In this document: positions 1 to 9,660 of the stretch, in pieces | How positions within the stretch are numbered: position 1 is the first letter of the stretch | Layout of the letters: the number at the start of each line of letters is the position of its first letter | From: JAPLKB01 sp964532465 | GTDB lineage: Bacteria; Desulfobacterota; Syntrophorhabdia; Syntrophorhabdales; Syntrophorhabdaceae | Assembly (NCBI GenBank): GCA_964532465.1 | Contig: CAZHHX010000010.1 | Coordinates: 1-64,000, forward strand | Length of the DNA: 64,000 nt | Direction of reading: 5' to 3' | Program-made: the position numbers and the translations under genes | Notes under the pieces: generated by a model | What the model was told of the DNA's origin: nothing | The model's input: the letters and a program-made list of their open reading frames with translations, nothing else | The model's database searches: none

Positions 1-330
1 GGGGACAGCAGTTATGTGGGGCAGAATGTCAATGCAGGGGCGAGATGGGAGTTTTGACATAAGGCGGTACAGTCCTGAGTATTGATGAGTTTTTTGTTGT
101 CTGCCAGTTTTTATCGATTATCATTCGAAACATGTTACGGTAGGCGAAAGATCAGGCTAACGCTTTCAATAGAATAATTCTCAGATTCAATAAAAGGGCC
201 CCAAGCTTGACTCGCAGGTACAAAGAAAATAATCCGGAAATGGATGGGGAGCAAACGTTTCTTCATGGAATCCCTGCTTTTGGGAAACCGTGAAGCAGTT
301 TTATTATTGGTGTAGCATATTGAAATTAAA
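1..330. other. Intergenic stretch, nothing recognised
   Basis: No frame with a convincing ribosome binding site, no tRNA fold and no strong inverted repeat was seen upstream of the tRNA. The window edge may cut an upstream gene or its leader. Confidence 0.4.
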
Positions 331-402
331 AGCCGACGATGGGAATTGAACCCGCGACCTGCTCATTACGAGTGAGCTGCTCTGCCCCTGAGCTACGTCG
401 GC
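331..402 (-). tRNA. tRNA-Thr (CGT)
   Basis: Read on the minus strand it folds as a cloverleaf. The acceptor is GCCGACG paired with CGTCGGC, the D arm is GCTC/GAGC, and the anticodon stem GCTCA/TGAGC encloses loop CTCGTAA, giving anticodon CGT for ACG threonine codons. The T arm contains GGTTCAATTCC with one C-A mismatch in its stem. CCA is not encoded; the 3' flank is TTTT. Confidence 0.93.
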
Positions 403-453
403 ACTGAATGAGAATCTATAACATAATAAGGAAGTTACAGGCAAGGGAATTTT

Positions 454-666
454 ATGGTAATTTCGGCGATTCCTTATTTATTCCTTATATGCTTTATTGC
501 GTTCTATTTTAGATACAATCCTATATATTTTTCAAGCCCTTTTTTTGCCGCCTCGGTGTTATTTCGAAGGCAAACCGAAAATGGTCTTCAAGGATATTCT
601 ACTGATATTGATAGCGACACATTAAAAATGTTGACCATACTGCAAAGCTGTGATAGAGGTAGGTAA
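454..666 (+). CDS. Possible small membrane protein upstream of mrfA
   Basis: This 70-residue frame begins with a hydrophobic stretch (about residues 4-20) and has AAGGGA six bases before its ATG. Its stop codon overlaps the mrfA start as TAATG, so it could be translationally coupled. I recognise no family. The second half has unremarkable composition, and the frame may simply be a chance reading through the mrfA leader. Confidence 0.25.
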   Translation: MVISAIPYLFLICFIAFYFRYNPIYFSSPFFAASVLFRRQTENGLQGYSTDIDSDTLKMLTILQSCDRGR

Positions 667-3026
667 TGGCTCACTTGAATCTTTCAGAATGGCTGTCCCG
701 CGCTGAGAATGACAGGCGTTTCCGGGATAATGCCACATGCATCAAGCACATACCTGCCTCAGATGGTCTTTTTGACCAATACCCTAAGTGGGTAGACCCT
801 GTGTTACAAAAGGTACTTACCGAACGAGGCATTACGAAGCTCTACAGTCATCAGGCCCGCGCCATCGAACTCGTCCATCAAGGCAGGGATGTGGTTCTTG
901 TTACACCCACGGCCAGCGGTAAGACCCTTTGCTACAACATTCCGGTGCTCCAGAATATCCTGGAAGAGCCAGAGACCAGAGCCATCTATCTCTTCCCCAC
1001 AAAAGCCCTTGCCAATGACCAGATGACGGAAGTACATAGCCTAATAGGCGAACTCAAAGCAGATATCAAGACCTTCACCTATGACGGCGACACGCCGGAT
1101 GATGCCAGACAGGCAATCCGCAAGCAGGGTCACGTTGTAGTTACAAACCCTGACATGCTCCATGCAGGCATTTTGCCGCACCATACCAAGTGGCAGAAGC
1201 TCTTTTCAAATCTGAAATATGTGGTTGTGGACGAGCTTCATATCTATCGGGGTGTTTTCGGCAGCCATGTGACAAATGTGTTCCGTCGGCTCAAAAGGAT
1301 CTGCCGCTTCTACGGACAGGACCCGATTTTTATCTGCTGTTCCGCGACAGTGGCAAACCCCAAAGAACACGCTGAAGACCTCATCGAGAAAGAATTTACC
1401 CTTATCGACGAGAGCGGCGCACCGCGCTCGGCCAAGACCTTTATCCTTTATAACCCGCCCATCATAAACAGGGAACTCGGTATACGTCAATCATCAATGA
1501 CCCCTGCCCGCAATATGATGAGTGACCTCGTGGGCAATAAGATTCAAACCATCGCCTTTACTACGAGCAGGCTCTCCGTGGAGGTGCTTACCAAGTATCT
1601 CAAGGACACGTTCAGACCGAGAGTTCCCAATAACGACCACTATGTAACAGGCTATCGCGGCGGTTATTTGCCCAATCTCAGGCGGCAAATCGAAAAGGGC
1701 CTGCGGGAGAAAACAATCATGGGTGTGGTAAGCACAAACGCCCTCGAACTGGGTATCGACATTGGAGATCTGGAAGCATGTCTTATGGTCGGCTATCCGG
1801 GCTCAATTGCCAGCGCCTGGCAGCAGGCAGGCAGGGCAGGGCGCAGGGCAGGAAAAAGCCTCGCTATCCTCATTGCCCGGAGCAACCCCATGGACCAGTT
1901 CATCGTGGAAAACCCGGATTATTTCTTTACCCGCTCCCCCGAACACTGCCGGGTAAACCCGGATAATTTGCTGATTCTGCTTCACCATATCAAGAGCGCG
2001 GCCTTCGAGCTGCCCTTTGAAGAAGGCGAGAAATTCGGCAAGGAAGACCTTATGGAACTGCTTTCCTACCTTGAGGAGAAGGGTGTACTTCACCGGGTGG
2101 AAAAACGCTGGCACTGGGCAGCAGAAAGCTATCCGGCGGACGAGGTAAGCCTGCGGACCATCAACCCTGAAAACGTCGTGGTAGTGGATACCACCGATAC
2201 TGCAAACCACAAGGTAATTGCCGAGGTGGACTGGGACGGCGCCTTCACTGCAGTTCATGATGATGCCATCTACATGGTAGAATCACAGCAGTACCATGTG
2301 GATAAGCTCGACCTGGAGCGCAAGAAGGCCTACGTCAGAAAGGTGGATGTTGATTATTACACCGATGCCATGACCTACACCGGCGTCCGCGTCATAGAAG
2401 ACTTCGATAAGAAGATGAAGGGGAATATCATTGTGGAGCACGGCGAGGTCCACGTGTCCCGCAAGGTGGTGGGTTACAAGAAAATCAAGTTCTATACATC
2501 TGAAAACATCGGCTACGGTGATGTGAACCTGCCGGAAAAGGAGATGCACACAACGAGTTACTGGTTTACCATCCCCTGGAACCTCCTCAATTCGTTACAG
2601 ATCAGCCGCTCTGATATTATTGACGGACTTGCCGGACTCGCTTACTGCATGCATCATATTTCGGCCATGCTCGTCATGTCGGATATTCGCGATGTCGACT
2701 GGTGTATCGGCGACAAGAGCGGTGAATGGTATGTGCGCCATGGTAAGAGCCGCAGGATCATAACCACAAGCCCGGGCCAACCGGCTAATGTCATGGAAGA
2801 CGCCTATGACCCTACGGTCTTTGTCTTCGACGCCTATCCCGGCGGCATCGGGTTTTCAGAGAATCTCTTCGACAGGCATGATGAGCTGATACAGGCTGTC
2901 CAATCGGTCATTGCCTCATGCCAGTGCGAACACGGCTGCCCCATGTGCGTGGGCCCCCTGTTGGAGGTCGGGCCTTCGGCTAAGAACGCAGCCCTGCAGA
3001 TACTTGATCTGATGGCTAAACCATGA
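666..3026 (+). CDS. mrfA: DEAD/DEAH-box helicase with C-terminal DUF1998 domain, MrfA-like
   Basis: Superfamily 2 DNA helicase of 786 residues. Visible motifs are Walker A VTPTASGKT (79-87), DELH Walker B (189-192), SAT (about 226-228) and motif VI QQAGRAGRR (386-394). The C-terminal DUF1998 region ends in a four-cysteine zinc cluster (C752, C754, C758, C761). This is the architecture of Bacillus subtilis MrfA (YprA), which with the exonuclease MrfB removes mitomycin C adducts. The next gene overlaps by four bases and is an MrfB homologue, which supports the assignment. GAGGT precedes the ATG. Function outside Firmicutes is inferred by homology. Confidence 0.9.
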   Translation: MAHLNLSEWLSRAENDRRFRDNATCIKHIPASDGLFDQYPKWVDPVLQKVLTERGITKLYSHQARAIELVHQGRDVVLVTPTASGKTLCYNIPVLQNILEEPETRAIYLFPTKALANDQMTEVHSLIGELKADIKTFTYDGDTPDDARQAIRKQGHVVVTNPDMLHAGILPHHTKWQKLFSNLKYVVVDELHIYRGVFGSHVTNVFRRLKRICRFYGQDPIFICCSATVANPKEHAEDLIEKEFTLIDESGAPRSAKTFILYNPPIINRELGIRQSSMTPARNMMSDLVGNKIQTIAFTTSRLSVEVLTKYLKDTFRPRVPNNDHYVTGYRGGYLPNLRRQIEKGLREKTIMGVVSTNALELGIDIGDLEACLMVGYPGSIASAWQQAGRAGRRAGKSLAILIARSNPMDQFIVENPDYFFTRSPEHCRVNPDNLLILLHHIKSAAFELPFEEGEKFGKEDLMELLSYLEEKGVLHRVEKRWHWAAESYPADEVSLRTINPENVVVVDTTDTANHKVIAEVDWDGAFTAVHDDAIYMVESQQYHVDKLDLERKKAYVRKVDVDYYTDAMTYTGVRVIEDFDKKMKGNIIVEHGEVHVSRKVVGYKKIKFYTSENIGYGDVNLPEKEMHTTSYWFTIPWNLLNSLQISRSDIIDGLAGLAYCMHHISAMLVMSDIRDVDWCIGDKSGEWYVRHGKSRRIITTSPGQPANVMEDAYDPTVFVFDAYPGGIGFSENLFDRHDELIQAVQSVIASCQCEHGCPMCVGPLLEVGPSAKNAALQILDLMAKP

Positions 3027-4321
3027 GCCTCAAAGACCGCCTGACGCGCTTAACCGGGGATGCGGTCAAATCATCGTCTGCTAATCAGCAACAGGACAGG
3101 ATCAGCGAACTCCGCAGGAAAATAGACAGGGTCATGAACCGCCGGGAGCAAAGCGTCTCGGTAGGTATTCCCACGACAAGGCGGGGCGCAACGCCTCTTG
3201 AGCATGTTGTTAACGGCGAGGAAATTCATACGTCAAATGGTAGTTTCTTCCTCTCCAGCAACACAATGAACGCCGGCACCGTCCACGGAAATACGCGTAT
3301 CTGCGACACTGCCTGTGTCAATATGGAGACGGCGTCTTTCCTTGCCGGATTTCAAATGACTCAGGGCATGTCGCTGGCAAGTGGCCTGTTCCTTGATACC
3401 GAGACCACGGGCCTTATGGGCGGCACCGGGACCTTTCCCTTCCTTATTGGCCTCGGGTGGTTTGAAGGGAGTTCATTTGTCACATGCCAGCTCTTTGCGC
3501 GGGATTTTTCCGAAGAAGCCGCTATGTTGAGATATCTTAGCGAGATTGCATCTGTTAAACAGTTCCTGGTGACATTCAACGGTAAAGCTTACGACCTGAA
3601 CCTTCTCACAACACGATTTATCCTTAACCGCTGTCAGGACACGCTGATAAACATGCCGCACATCGATTTGCTTCATCCATCCAGGAGGATACTTGCCCAT
3701 CGCCTGGAAAACGCACGCCTGTCAACCATAGAAACGCATGTACTCGGTGTAGAGCGTGAAGGAGACGTGCCTGGGTTTGAAATTCCCCAGCGCTATTTCG
3801 ACTGGCTCAGACGTCGCGACGGAAGGCTGCTGGAGGATGTTTTTACACACAACAGGCTGGATGTAGTCTCGCTGGCATCACTTTTAAAGTACCTGACCGA
3901 CCTTGTGGAAGATAGCCAGGAAATGGGGCATAGCCATCACGGCGATCTCTTTAAATTGGCGGGACTGATTCATGAACGCGGTGGTACTGAAAAAGCCGGA
4001 AGAATGCTTGAAGCATTGATCTCGTCTCATCATATGGACGTGGCGACGAGTGCGCAAAAGTCTCTTTCTCTGATTTACAAAAGAGCTCATCGCTGGGAAG
4101 AGGCTGCTCATCTCTGGCAGAATCTTGTTGCGTCAAACCCCTGTGATGTTTTCGCAGTCGAAGAACTTGCCAAGTTCTATGAGCACCATACCCGAGAATA
4201 CGGGAAGGCCTTACAACTTGTGCAAAAACTCATCGATGAGGCCAGGCACTTGAGCGATGTTGAACGTACATCAGCAGAGTATCGCCTTCATCGGCTCCTG
4301 AACAAAGTGTCTTCTGGATAA
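3023..4321 (+). CDS. mrfB: RNase H-fold 3'-5' exonuclease with TPR tail, MrfB-like
   Basis: A DEDDh-type exonuclease of 432 residues. The acidic motif LDTETTG places D125 and E127, the second motif FNGKAYDLNLL includes D191, and HNRLDVVSL gives H276 and D280. Residues from about 305 onward are helical and TPR-like, as in B. subtilis MrfB (YprB). The start overlaps the mrfA stop as ATGA, implying one operon and coupled translation. The expected role is to degrade the damaged strand exposed by MrfA during excision of bulky lesions. The first 100 residues are variable and probably disordered. Confidence 0.88.
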   Translation: MSLKDRLTRLTGDAVKSSSANQQQDRISELRRKIDRVMNRREQSVSVGIPTTRRGATPLEHVVNGEEIHTSNGSFFLSSNTMNAGTVHGNTRICDTACVNMETASFLAGFQMTQGMSLASGLFLDTETTGLMGGTGTFPFLIGLGWFEGSSFVTCQLFARDFSEEAAMLRYLSEIASVKQFLVTFNGKAYDLNLLTTRFILNRCQDTLINMPHIDLLHPSRRILAHRLENARLSTIETHVLGVEREGDVPGFEIPQRYFDWLRRRDGRLLEDVFTHNRLDVVSLASLLKYLTDLVEDSQEMGHSHHGDLFKLAGLIHERGGTEKAGRMLEALISSHHMDVATSAQKSLSLIYKRAHRWEEAAHLWQNLVASNPCDVFAVEELAKFYEHHTREYGKALQLVQKLIDEARHLSDVERTSAEYRLHRLLNKVSSG

Positions 4322-4400
4322 CTTTGCCAACCAGCACTGACAGGGAAGAAGTACAGGAACATAAATTTGGCACAAAACAAAATTGATATCACTTCTTACT

Positions 4401-5003
4401 TTATTTAGCCTTTCCTGTGCTGCCTAATACTCTGTTCCATTTTTCGAGTTGATCTTTGTATTTTTCTGCCAATGCAGTGTAATTTCCCTGTATCGTGACA
4501 TTTGTGATTTTATCCCCTGCGACAATGCTCCTTACTACCTTCATGTCTTTGATGTCCATAACCTCTCCAAAGACAGTATGTTTATTGTCAAGATAGGGAG
4601 TTGGAACATAGGTGATAAAAAATTGGCTCCCGTTTGTGTTAGGACCGGCATTTGCCATGGAGAGGATGCCTGCTCTATCGTGTTTCAGACTTGAAGAAAA
4701 TTCGTCAGCAAAGTTGTACCCTGGGCCTCCTGTACCATCTCCCATAGGACATCCTCCCTGAATCATGAAGTTTGGTACAACCCTATGAAAGGTGAGGCCG
4801 TTATAAAAGCGCTTCCTTGACAAATTAATAAAATTAAGAACAGTCAAGGGGGCTTTGTCCTGGAAAAGATTCAACCTGATATCACCCTTTGTTGTATGGA
4901 TTGTTGCTGTCAATATATTTTTATCGTCTGCAAAAACTCCTGCATTAAAAAGAAGCGATATAACCAGCGAAACTGAGCATAAAATCAATATTTTTTTCAT
5001 CAT
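4401..5003 (-). CDS. Exported cyclophilin-type peptidyl-prolyl cis-trans isomerase
   Basis: A cyclophilin of about 200 residues with an N-terminal signal peptide (MMKK then a hydrophobic run to about residue 24), so it acts in the periplasm or envelope. Active-site hallmarks are FHRVVPNFMIQGG and NGSQFFIT. The longer frame begins five codons upstream, but GGGAGGA lies inside those codons and is ideally spaced for the ATGATGAAA start used here. It converges with mrfB. The role is proline isomerisation during folding of exported proteins. Confidence 0.9.
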   Translation of the reverse strand: MMKKILILCSVSLVISLLFNAGVFADDKNILTATIHTTKGDIRLNLFQDKAPLTVLNFINLSRKRFYNGLTFHRVVPNFMIQGGCPMGDGTGGPGYNFADEFSSSLKHDRAGILSMANAGPNTNGSQFFITYVPTPYLDNKHTVFGEVMDIKDMKVVRSIVAGDKITNVTIQGNYTALAEKYKDQLEKWNRVLGSTGKAK

Positions 5004-5112
5004 TAAATGTCCTCCCATAAATTAAATTTGAACTTTGTCTCAAGCAGGAAGCATCGTGGAATTCCTTTGCAGACAATACAATTTTCAAAAAAAGCAGCGC
5101 AAGCCCTGCCTT

Positions 5113-5733
5113 TCAATACATGGTAAAGTTTAAAAGCTTTATTACGGTAATATCGTCCTTGTAGATGTCTACTATATTAATACAGCCGTAGTCCTGACCA
5201 AGCCTGAATATGGCGGATAATTTCATGTCAAGAATTGAGGCAAGTATTAATCTTAATATTCCCGCGTGCGCGACTATAACGATACTCTCCCCTTTGTGCT
5301 TGCTTATCATCTCATTAAAAATACGCACACTTCTTTGCTGGGCATCTGCCAGTGATTCACCCTGGGGAGGTGTATGGATGTCAGGGTTCTTTACCCATCT
5401 GCGGAATTCTGTGGGATTTTCCTCATCAATTTCTTCGAAGCTTCTCCCTTCCCATATTCCGAAATGGATTTCATTAAAGGCTGCGGCCACCTCCGTCACA
5501 AGATTGTGCGGTTCGGCGATAATTTTACCGCTTTCAATGCACCGTGAAAGGGCGGATGTATATATGTGATCAAAATTAAAGCGCGTAAGAAATTGAGAAG
5601 CCTTCCGCAGTCTTGCCCTGCCTTTATCAGATAATGGTATATCCTTGGACCCCTTAAAGACTTTCTTTGTTTCTTCATCAATTGTATCGCCGTGCCTTAT
5701 GAGAAATAATCGCGTACGGTTTTTTCTATCCAA
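5113..5733 (-). CDS. cobC: Histidine phosphatase, probable alpha-ribazole phosphatase CobC
   Basis: A phosphoglycerate-mutase-superfamily enzyme of 206 residues, close to the 202 of Salmonella CobC. The catalytic motif LIRHG (H14) is near the N-terminus, the acid region is FGIWEGRSF, and the second histidine is in VAHAG. It is the last gene of the corrinoid block and overlaps cobD. CobC dephosphorylates alpha-ribazole phosphate or adenosylcobalamin phosphate at the end of lower-loop assembly. The start is TTG with GGAGGA five bases upstream. The family is functionally broad, so the specific activity rests on context. Confidence 0.8.
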   Translation of the reverse strand: MDRKNRTRLFLIRHGDTIDEETKKVFKGSKDIPLSDKGRARLRKASQFLTRFNFDHIYTSALSRCIESGKIIAEPHNLVTEVAAAFNEIHFGIWEGRSFEEIDEENPTEFRRWVKNPDIHTPPQGESLADAQQRSVRIFNEMISKHKGESIVIVAHAGILRLILASILDMKLSAIFRLGQDYGCINIVDIYKDDITVIKLLNFTMY

Positions 5734-6790
5734 TGCATTCCTCCATGTGTTTTAAGAGAAGCCTGTTCTCTTTTTTTGATTTTACTGCAATTCGTAAATA
5801 TCTGTGGTCAAGTCCTTTGAAGCTGGAGCAGTCTCTTACCATGATACCTTTTTGCGCAAGATGTTCCGCAATTATTCGTGCCCTGGAAGTATACAAAAGA
5901 TAGTAGTTTGCCTGAGAAGGGAAATAATCAATGCCGAGGTTTTGCAGTCCTTTTTCCAGAACACTTTTCTCTTTATTAACAATTTTTATCGTTTTTTCTT
6001 TGTATTTGTCTTCATTTAACGCTGCAATGCCGGCAGCCTGGGCAAGGGTGTTGACGCTCCAGGGTTCTTTATTGTCCTTCATCATCCCGGCAATTTTAAT
6101 GGAGAAGATGCCGTAACCTAACCGCAAACCTGCAAGCGCGTAAAATTTTGTCATAGATTTTAATACAATAAGATAGGGGTTTTTTTCAACTTTATCCGCA
6201 ACGGATGAACCGGGGCAGAAATCAATGAAGGATTCGTCTACGATGAGATAACTTTTTTGTTTTTTTGCCTCTTCGGCTATTTCCAAAAGCGCTTCTTTTT
6301 CGATGAGTCTTCCTGTCGGGTTATTGGGGTTGCATAAAAATATGGCATCAGGCTTTGTGTTCAGAATATTGTTCAGGAGATTTCCCGGTTCTATATCAAA
6401 ATTATTTGTCTTCTCAAGCATGTAATCTGTAACGGCGCATGATGGATACGCGAGCCTGCATGACCTTTCGTAATCACTGAATGTGGGTTGGGGGATCAGC
6501 ACTTTTTTAAATCTAAGTATTCTTGGCATAAGATAAATCAATTCTGTAGACCCGTTTCCGCAAACAATGGATTTTTCGCTTACGTCGAGTGTCACAGCGA
6601 TTTTGTTAGTTAATCCGGTTGTGTTGATATCCGGATAATGGATAAGGTTTTTCAGGTTCTTTTTTATTTCACGGATAACATTTCCGGATGTGCCCAAAGG
6701 GTTTACGGAAGCGCTGAAGTCAATTACGGGCTCTTGATCCGGGCTTCTGTTTTCCATGAAACTATATATATTTCCGCCATGATTTGTCAT
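5726..6790 (-). CDS. cobD: PLP-dependent threonine-phosphate decarboxylase CobD
   Basis: A fold-type I aminotransferase-like protein of about 354 residues. PNNPTG (155-160) binds substrate and cofactor, the DESF aspartate contacts the pyridine nitrogen, and SMTK ends in the Schiff-base lysine (K215). In this neighbourhood the expected reaction is decarboxylation of L-threonine O-3-phosphate to (R)-1-aminopropan-2-ol phosphate, the linker of the nucleotide loop. A start six codons upstream is possible. The start chosen gives an ATGA overlap with cbiB, as seen at several operon junctions. Histidinol-phosphate aminotransferase is the close alternative family. Confidence 0.87.
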   Translation of the reverse strand: MTNHGGNIYSFMENRSPDQEPVIDFSASVNPLGTSGNVIREIKKNLKNLIHYPDINTTGLTNKIAVTLDVSEKSIVCGNGSTELIYLMPRILRFKKVLIPQPTFSDYERSCRLAYPSCAVTDYMLEKTNNFDIEPGNLLNNILNTKPDAIFLCNPNNPTGRLIEKEALLEIAEEAKKQKSYLIVDESFIDFCPGSSVADKVEKNPYLIVLKSMTKFYALAGLRLGYGIFSIKIAGMMKDNKEPWSVNTLAQAAGIAALNEDKYKEKTIKIVNKEKSVLEKGLQNLGIDYFPSQANYYLLYTSRARIIAEHLAQKGIMVRDCSSFKGLDHRYLRIAVKSKKENRLLLKHMEECIG

Positions 6791-7785
6791 AAAATCGCCC
6801 GCAGACATAATACAACAATCGAGATAAAAAAGCCAAGGAATGAGGCCATTCTCACGATCCTGATTGTATCGAGAGAAGCGGAAAAATAGTCCGCGGATCT
6901 TTCAGCGCCTATATACGGTTTTTCAAAGAGAACTCCATTATATATTGACGGCCCTCCAAGCTGTACTCCAAGGGAGCCTGCCATAGCCGCTTCCGGATAA
7001 CCGCTGTTCGGGCTCCTATGTTTTTTCCCGTCCCGATACATGGTTGTGAAAGCGTAACGCATGATTTCCTGTGAGCGGAAAATGATGCCCGATGATAAGA
7101 CAATGAGAAGTCCTGAGATGCGCGCCGGTATATAATTGGCAAGATCGTCAAGGCGCGCTGAAGCCCAGCCGAAACGCATATACTTGTCATTTTTATATCC
7201 TACCATGGAATCGAGCGTGTTTATTGCCTTGTAGGCCATACCTAAAGGCATCCCCCCGATGGCGAGATAAAAAAGCGGCGCTATGATCCCGTCAGAGAGG
7301 TTTTCAGAAAGTGTTTCTATTGTTGCCTTTAATATGCCTTTTCTATCAAGATTGTCTACATCTCGGCCTACAATCATACGCAGATGTGATCTGGCAAGAT
7401 TAATATTATCTTCTTTGACAGCGCCAATAACCTTAATTCCTGCCAGTAAAAGCTCTTTTACGGCAAGAGTTGTCGATGTGAGATATATAAGAAAGAATAT
7501 ACCGATGAATTTGATTATCCCTTGCGTACCGAAGAGAATCCATTTTTCCGTTATATAGGCCAGCAGGAATGTTGAAGAAACAATTACTGCAGTGAGAAGA
7601 ATACCGGCAAGTTTCTCCTGTGCTTTCATGGAAAAAGGTTTTGTCAGAAGATACTCCATCATGGAAATACCTTTTCCGATGATCCTTACCGGGTGTGGAA
7701 GCCAGGGTGGATCGCCCATGGCAAGGTCGAGAAGAAAGGCAAAGATAAATATGAGAATGAAAATATGATTATTAACTATTTCCAT
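6787..7785 (-). CDS. cbiB: Adenosylcobinamide-phosphate synthase CbiB
   Basis: A polytopic membrane protein of 332 residues of the CbiB/CobD family. It begins with a hydrophobic helix followed by DLAMGDPPWLPHPVRIIGK, the family's conserved loop, and includes later hallmarks GRDVDNLDR, ETLSENLSDG and SPNSGYPEAAMAG. It joins aminopropanol phosphate to adenosylcobyric acid at the inner membrane. It overlaps cobS by ten bases and cobD by four. This gene is called cobD in Pseudomonas nomenclature. Confidence 0.95.
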   Translation of the reverse strand: MEIVNNHIFILIFIFAFLLDLAMGDPPWLPHPVRIIGKGISMMEYLLTKPFSMKAQEKLAGILLTAVIVSSTFLLAYITEKWILFGTQGIIKFIGIFFLIYLTSTTLAVKELLLAGIKVIGAVKEDNINLARSHLRMIVGRDVDNLDRKGILKATIETLSENLSDGIIAPLFYLAIGGMPLGMAYKAINTLDSMVGYKNDKYMRFGWASARLDDLANYIPARISGLLIVLSSGIIFRSQEIMRYAFTTMYRDGKKHRSPNSGYPEAAMAGSLGVQLGGPSIYNGVLFEKPYIGAERSADYFSASLDTIRIVRMASFLGFFISIVVLCLRAIL

Positions 7786-8594
7786 AACAGGGCAACAAAG
7801 AGAAAAGTGATTTCCGATATTTCATGGATTGCGCCGAAGTTATCCCCTGTGAGCCCGCTGAATTTATTAATGAAAATATTCCTTAAAAAGCGGCAGGAGA
7901 GATAAATTGCTGCTGTTTCACAGAGAAGGAAGAGGACAAATTCCTTACCTCCCCATTGAGCAGGAAAGGACGCGCAATATGCCCACGCGTAGAATGCTGT
8001 TAAGCCCATAAAAACCATGAGGAGGGCGGAGAGGGCAACGTGTCTGAATCTTCCATATTCGAGAAAAATTCTGCCTATTCCGTCTGAACGCGCGCTTCTT
8101 GAATGATACATTACGGATATCATAGCCCATTTTGAGTAAATAGGCATTAAAAAAAGGATAAGACTGGCATCCCCTTTTATTTGCAGAACTGTTTTAATAA
8201 AAATATATTTGAAGAGTAATGAAAAGACAATGGCAATTACGCCTATCGGCCCTGTTGTGCTGTCTTTCATTATTGCAAGCCTCTTTTGTATGTCCTGCTC
8301 ATGATTTCCTGTGGATTTTACGGAAATGGCGTCAAATGTGTCGGAGAGGCCGTCCTGGTGAAAACCTCCGTTTGTGAGAAGGTAGGCAAGAAGAACAAAT
8401 ACGGCCGTTATCTCAGGAGAAAAAATCTTGAGCAGGAAAAAGGATAAGACAATAAGGATAAGGCCCTGAAAAGCCCCAACAACGGGAAAAAATATCGAAG
8501 AGTCCGCAATATCTTTTTCTGAGACCTCACCGGTTGTTTTGATTGGTATGATGGTGAGAAACTGAAAGGCTAAAGTGATATTGCGTAATTTCAC
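7776..8594 (-). CDS. cobS: Adenosylcobinamide-GDP ribazoletransferase (cobalamin synthase) CobS
   Basis: An integral membrane transferase of 272 residues. The family signature NGGFHQDGLSDTFDA carries the metal-binding aspartates, and several hydrophobic segments follow. It condenses adenosylcobinamide-GDP with alpha-ribazole or its phosphate to close the nucleotide loop. It sits between cobT and cbiB with short overlaps, so the late enzymes are translated from one message. It is slightly longer than Salmonella CobS (247 residues), mostly in the C-terminal part. Confidence 0.94.
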   Translation of the reverse strand: MKLRNITLAFQFLTIIPIKTTGEVSEKDIADSSIFFPVVGAFQGLILIVLSFFLLKIFSPEITAVFVLLAYLLTNGGFHQDGLSDTFDAISVKSTGNHEQDIQKRLAIMKDSTTGPIGVIAIVFSLLFKYIFIKTVLQIKGDASLILFLMPIYSKWAMISVMYHSRSARSDGIGRIFLEYGRFRHVALSALLMVFMGLTAFYAWAYCASFPAQWGGKEFVLFLLCETAAIYLSCRFLRNIFINKFSGLTGDNFGAIHEISEITFLFVALLWK

Positions 8595-9637
8595 GGCAGT
8601 TCCTTTGAAACCCCTGCTTCATCGAATGTGGCCATTTCACGATATATCTTGAGCCCCCCTTCAATAATAAACATGGCAATCGCCGCGCCGGTGCCTTCCC
8701 CGAGTCTTAGGCCCAGATCGAGGACAGGTTGTAAGCCCATTGCATCAAGGATAATCTTATGGCCTGTTTCCACTGAGTTGTGCGCCGCGAACATATAGTC
8801 TATTGCTGCCGGTTCAATAGTGTAGGCAATAAGGGCTCCGGCAGTAGAAATGAAGCCGTCTACCACTACCGGTATTCTCCTGGATGCGGCTCCCAGGATG
8901 AGACCCGCGATTCCTCCTATCTCCGCGCCGCCTACTTTGGAGAGTACATCAATCGCGTCTTTCGGATCGGGTTTATTGAAAGATATTGAATCTTCTATGA
9001 CCTTAATCTTGTGTTTTAAAGCTTCATCAGATATGCCCGTCCCCCTGCCTGTCACCTCAGAAACAGGCCTTCCTGTAATGGCTGCTGCGATGGCGCTGGA
9101 CGCGGTGGTGTTGCCTATGCCCATATCGCCTGTTCCGAACATGCTGTACCCTTTGTCTGCGTAGTCCATTGCCAGAGAAATTCCCGTATCGATGCATTTT
9201 TCCGCTTCTTCACGGGTCATGGCCGGGCCTTTGCGCATATTTTTTGTTCCTCTGATGACTTTTTTTATGAAGAGGTCGGGCTGTCCGGTGAAATCACAGT
9301 CGACGCCCATGTCCACAACAACAACATCCGCCCCTGCGTGTCTTGCCAGCACATTTATCCCGGCGCCGCCTCTGAGGAAATTGTATACCATCTGTTCAGT
9401 TACTTCTTTCGGATAAAGAGATATCCCTTCCTCAGTAACCCCGTGGTCGCCGGCAAAGGTGAAGATCGCTTTTTTTGAAAGAGGGGAGGGGATTTCCAGC
9501 CCGGTTATGCCGACAAGTTTCCGGGCAAATTCTTCGAGTCTGCCCAGGCTGCCAATAGGTTTTGTAAGGCTGTCGAGTCTTGCCTGTGCCGTTTCAAGCA
9601 ATCCTGTTTTTATCGGTTCAATCGTTAGTTTCTTCAT
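8591..9637 (-). CDS. cobT: Nicotinate-nucleotide-dimethylbenzimidazole phosphoribosyltransferase CobT
   Basis: A full-length CobT (348 residues; Salmonella 356). It contains GSLGRLEE, TFAGDHGV, GEGTGAA with catalytic E314 (aligned with Salmonella E317), and FGTGDMGIGNTTASSA. It activates the lower-ligand base to alpha-ribazole phosphate in the cytoplasm. It overlaps cobS by four bases. The 377 bases separating it from cobU hold a hairpin repeat, so it may need its own promoter or readthrough. No bluB or bza genes are in view, so the lower ligand is not predictable here. Confidence 0.96.
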   Translation of the reverse strand: MKKLTIEPIKTGLLETAQARLDSLTKPIGSLGRLEEFARKLVGITGLEIPSPLSKKAIFTFAGDHGVTEEGISLYPKEVTEQMVYNFLRGGAGINVLARHAGADVVVVDMGVDCDFTGQPDLFIKKVIRGTKNMRKGPAMTREEAEKCIDTGISLAMDYADKGYSMFGTGDMGIGNTTASSAIAAAITGRPVSEVTGRGTGISDEALKHKIKVIEDSISFNKPDPKDAIDVLSKVGGAEIGGIAGLILGAASRRIPVVVDGFISTAGALIAYTIEPAAIDYMFAAHNSVETGHKIILDAMGLQPVLDLGLRLGEGTGAAIAMFIIEGGLKIYREMATFDEAGVSKELP

Positions 9638-9660
9638 TTATACCTCCTCTTCTGTGCAGT

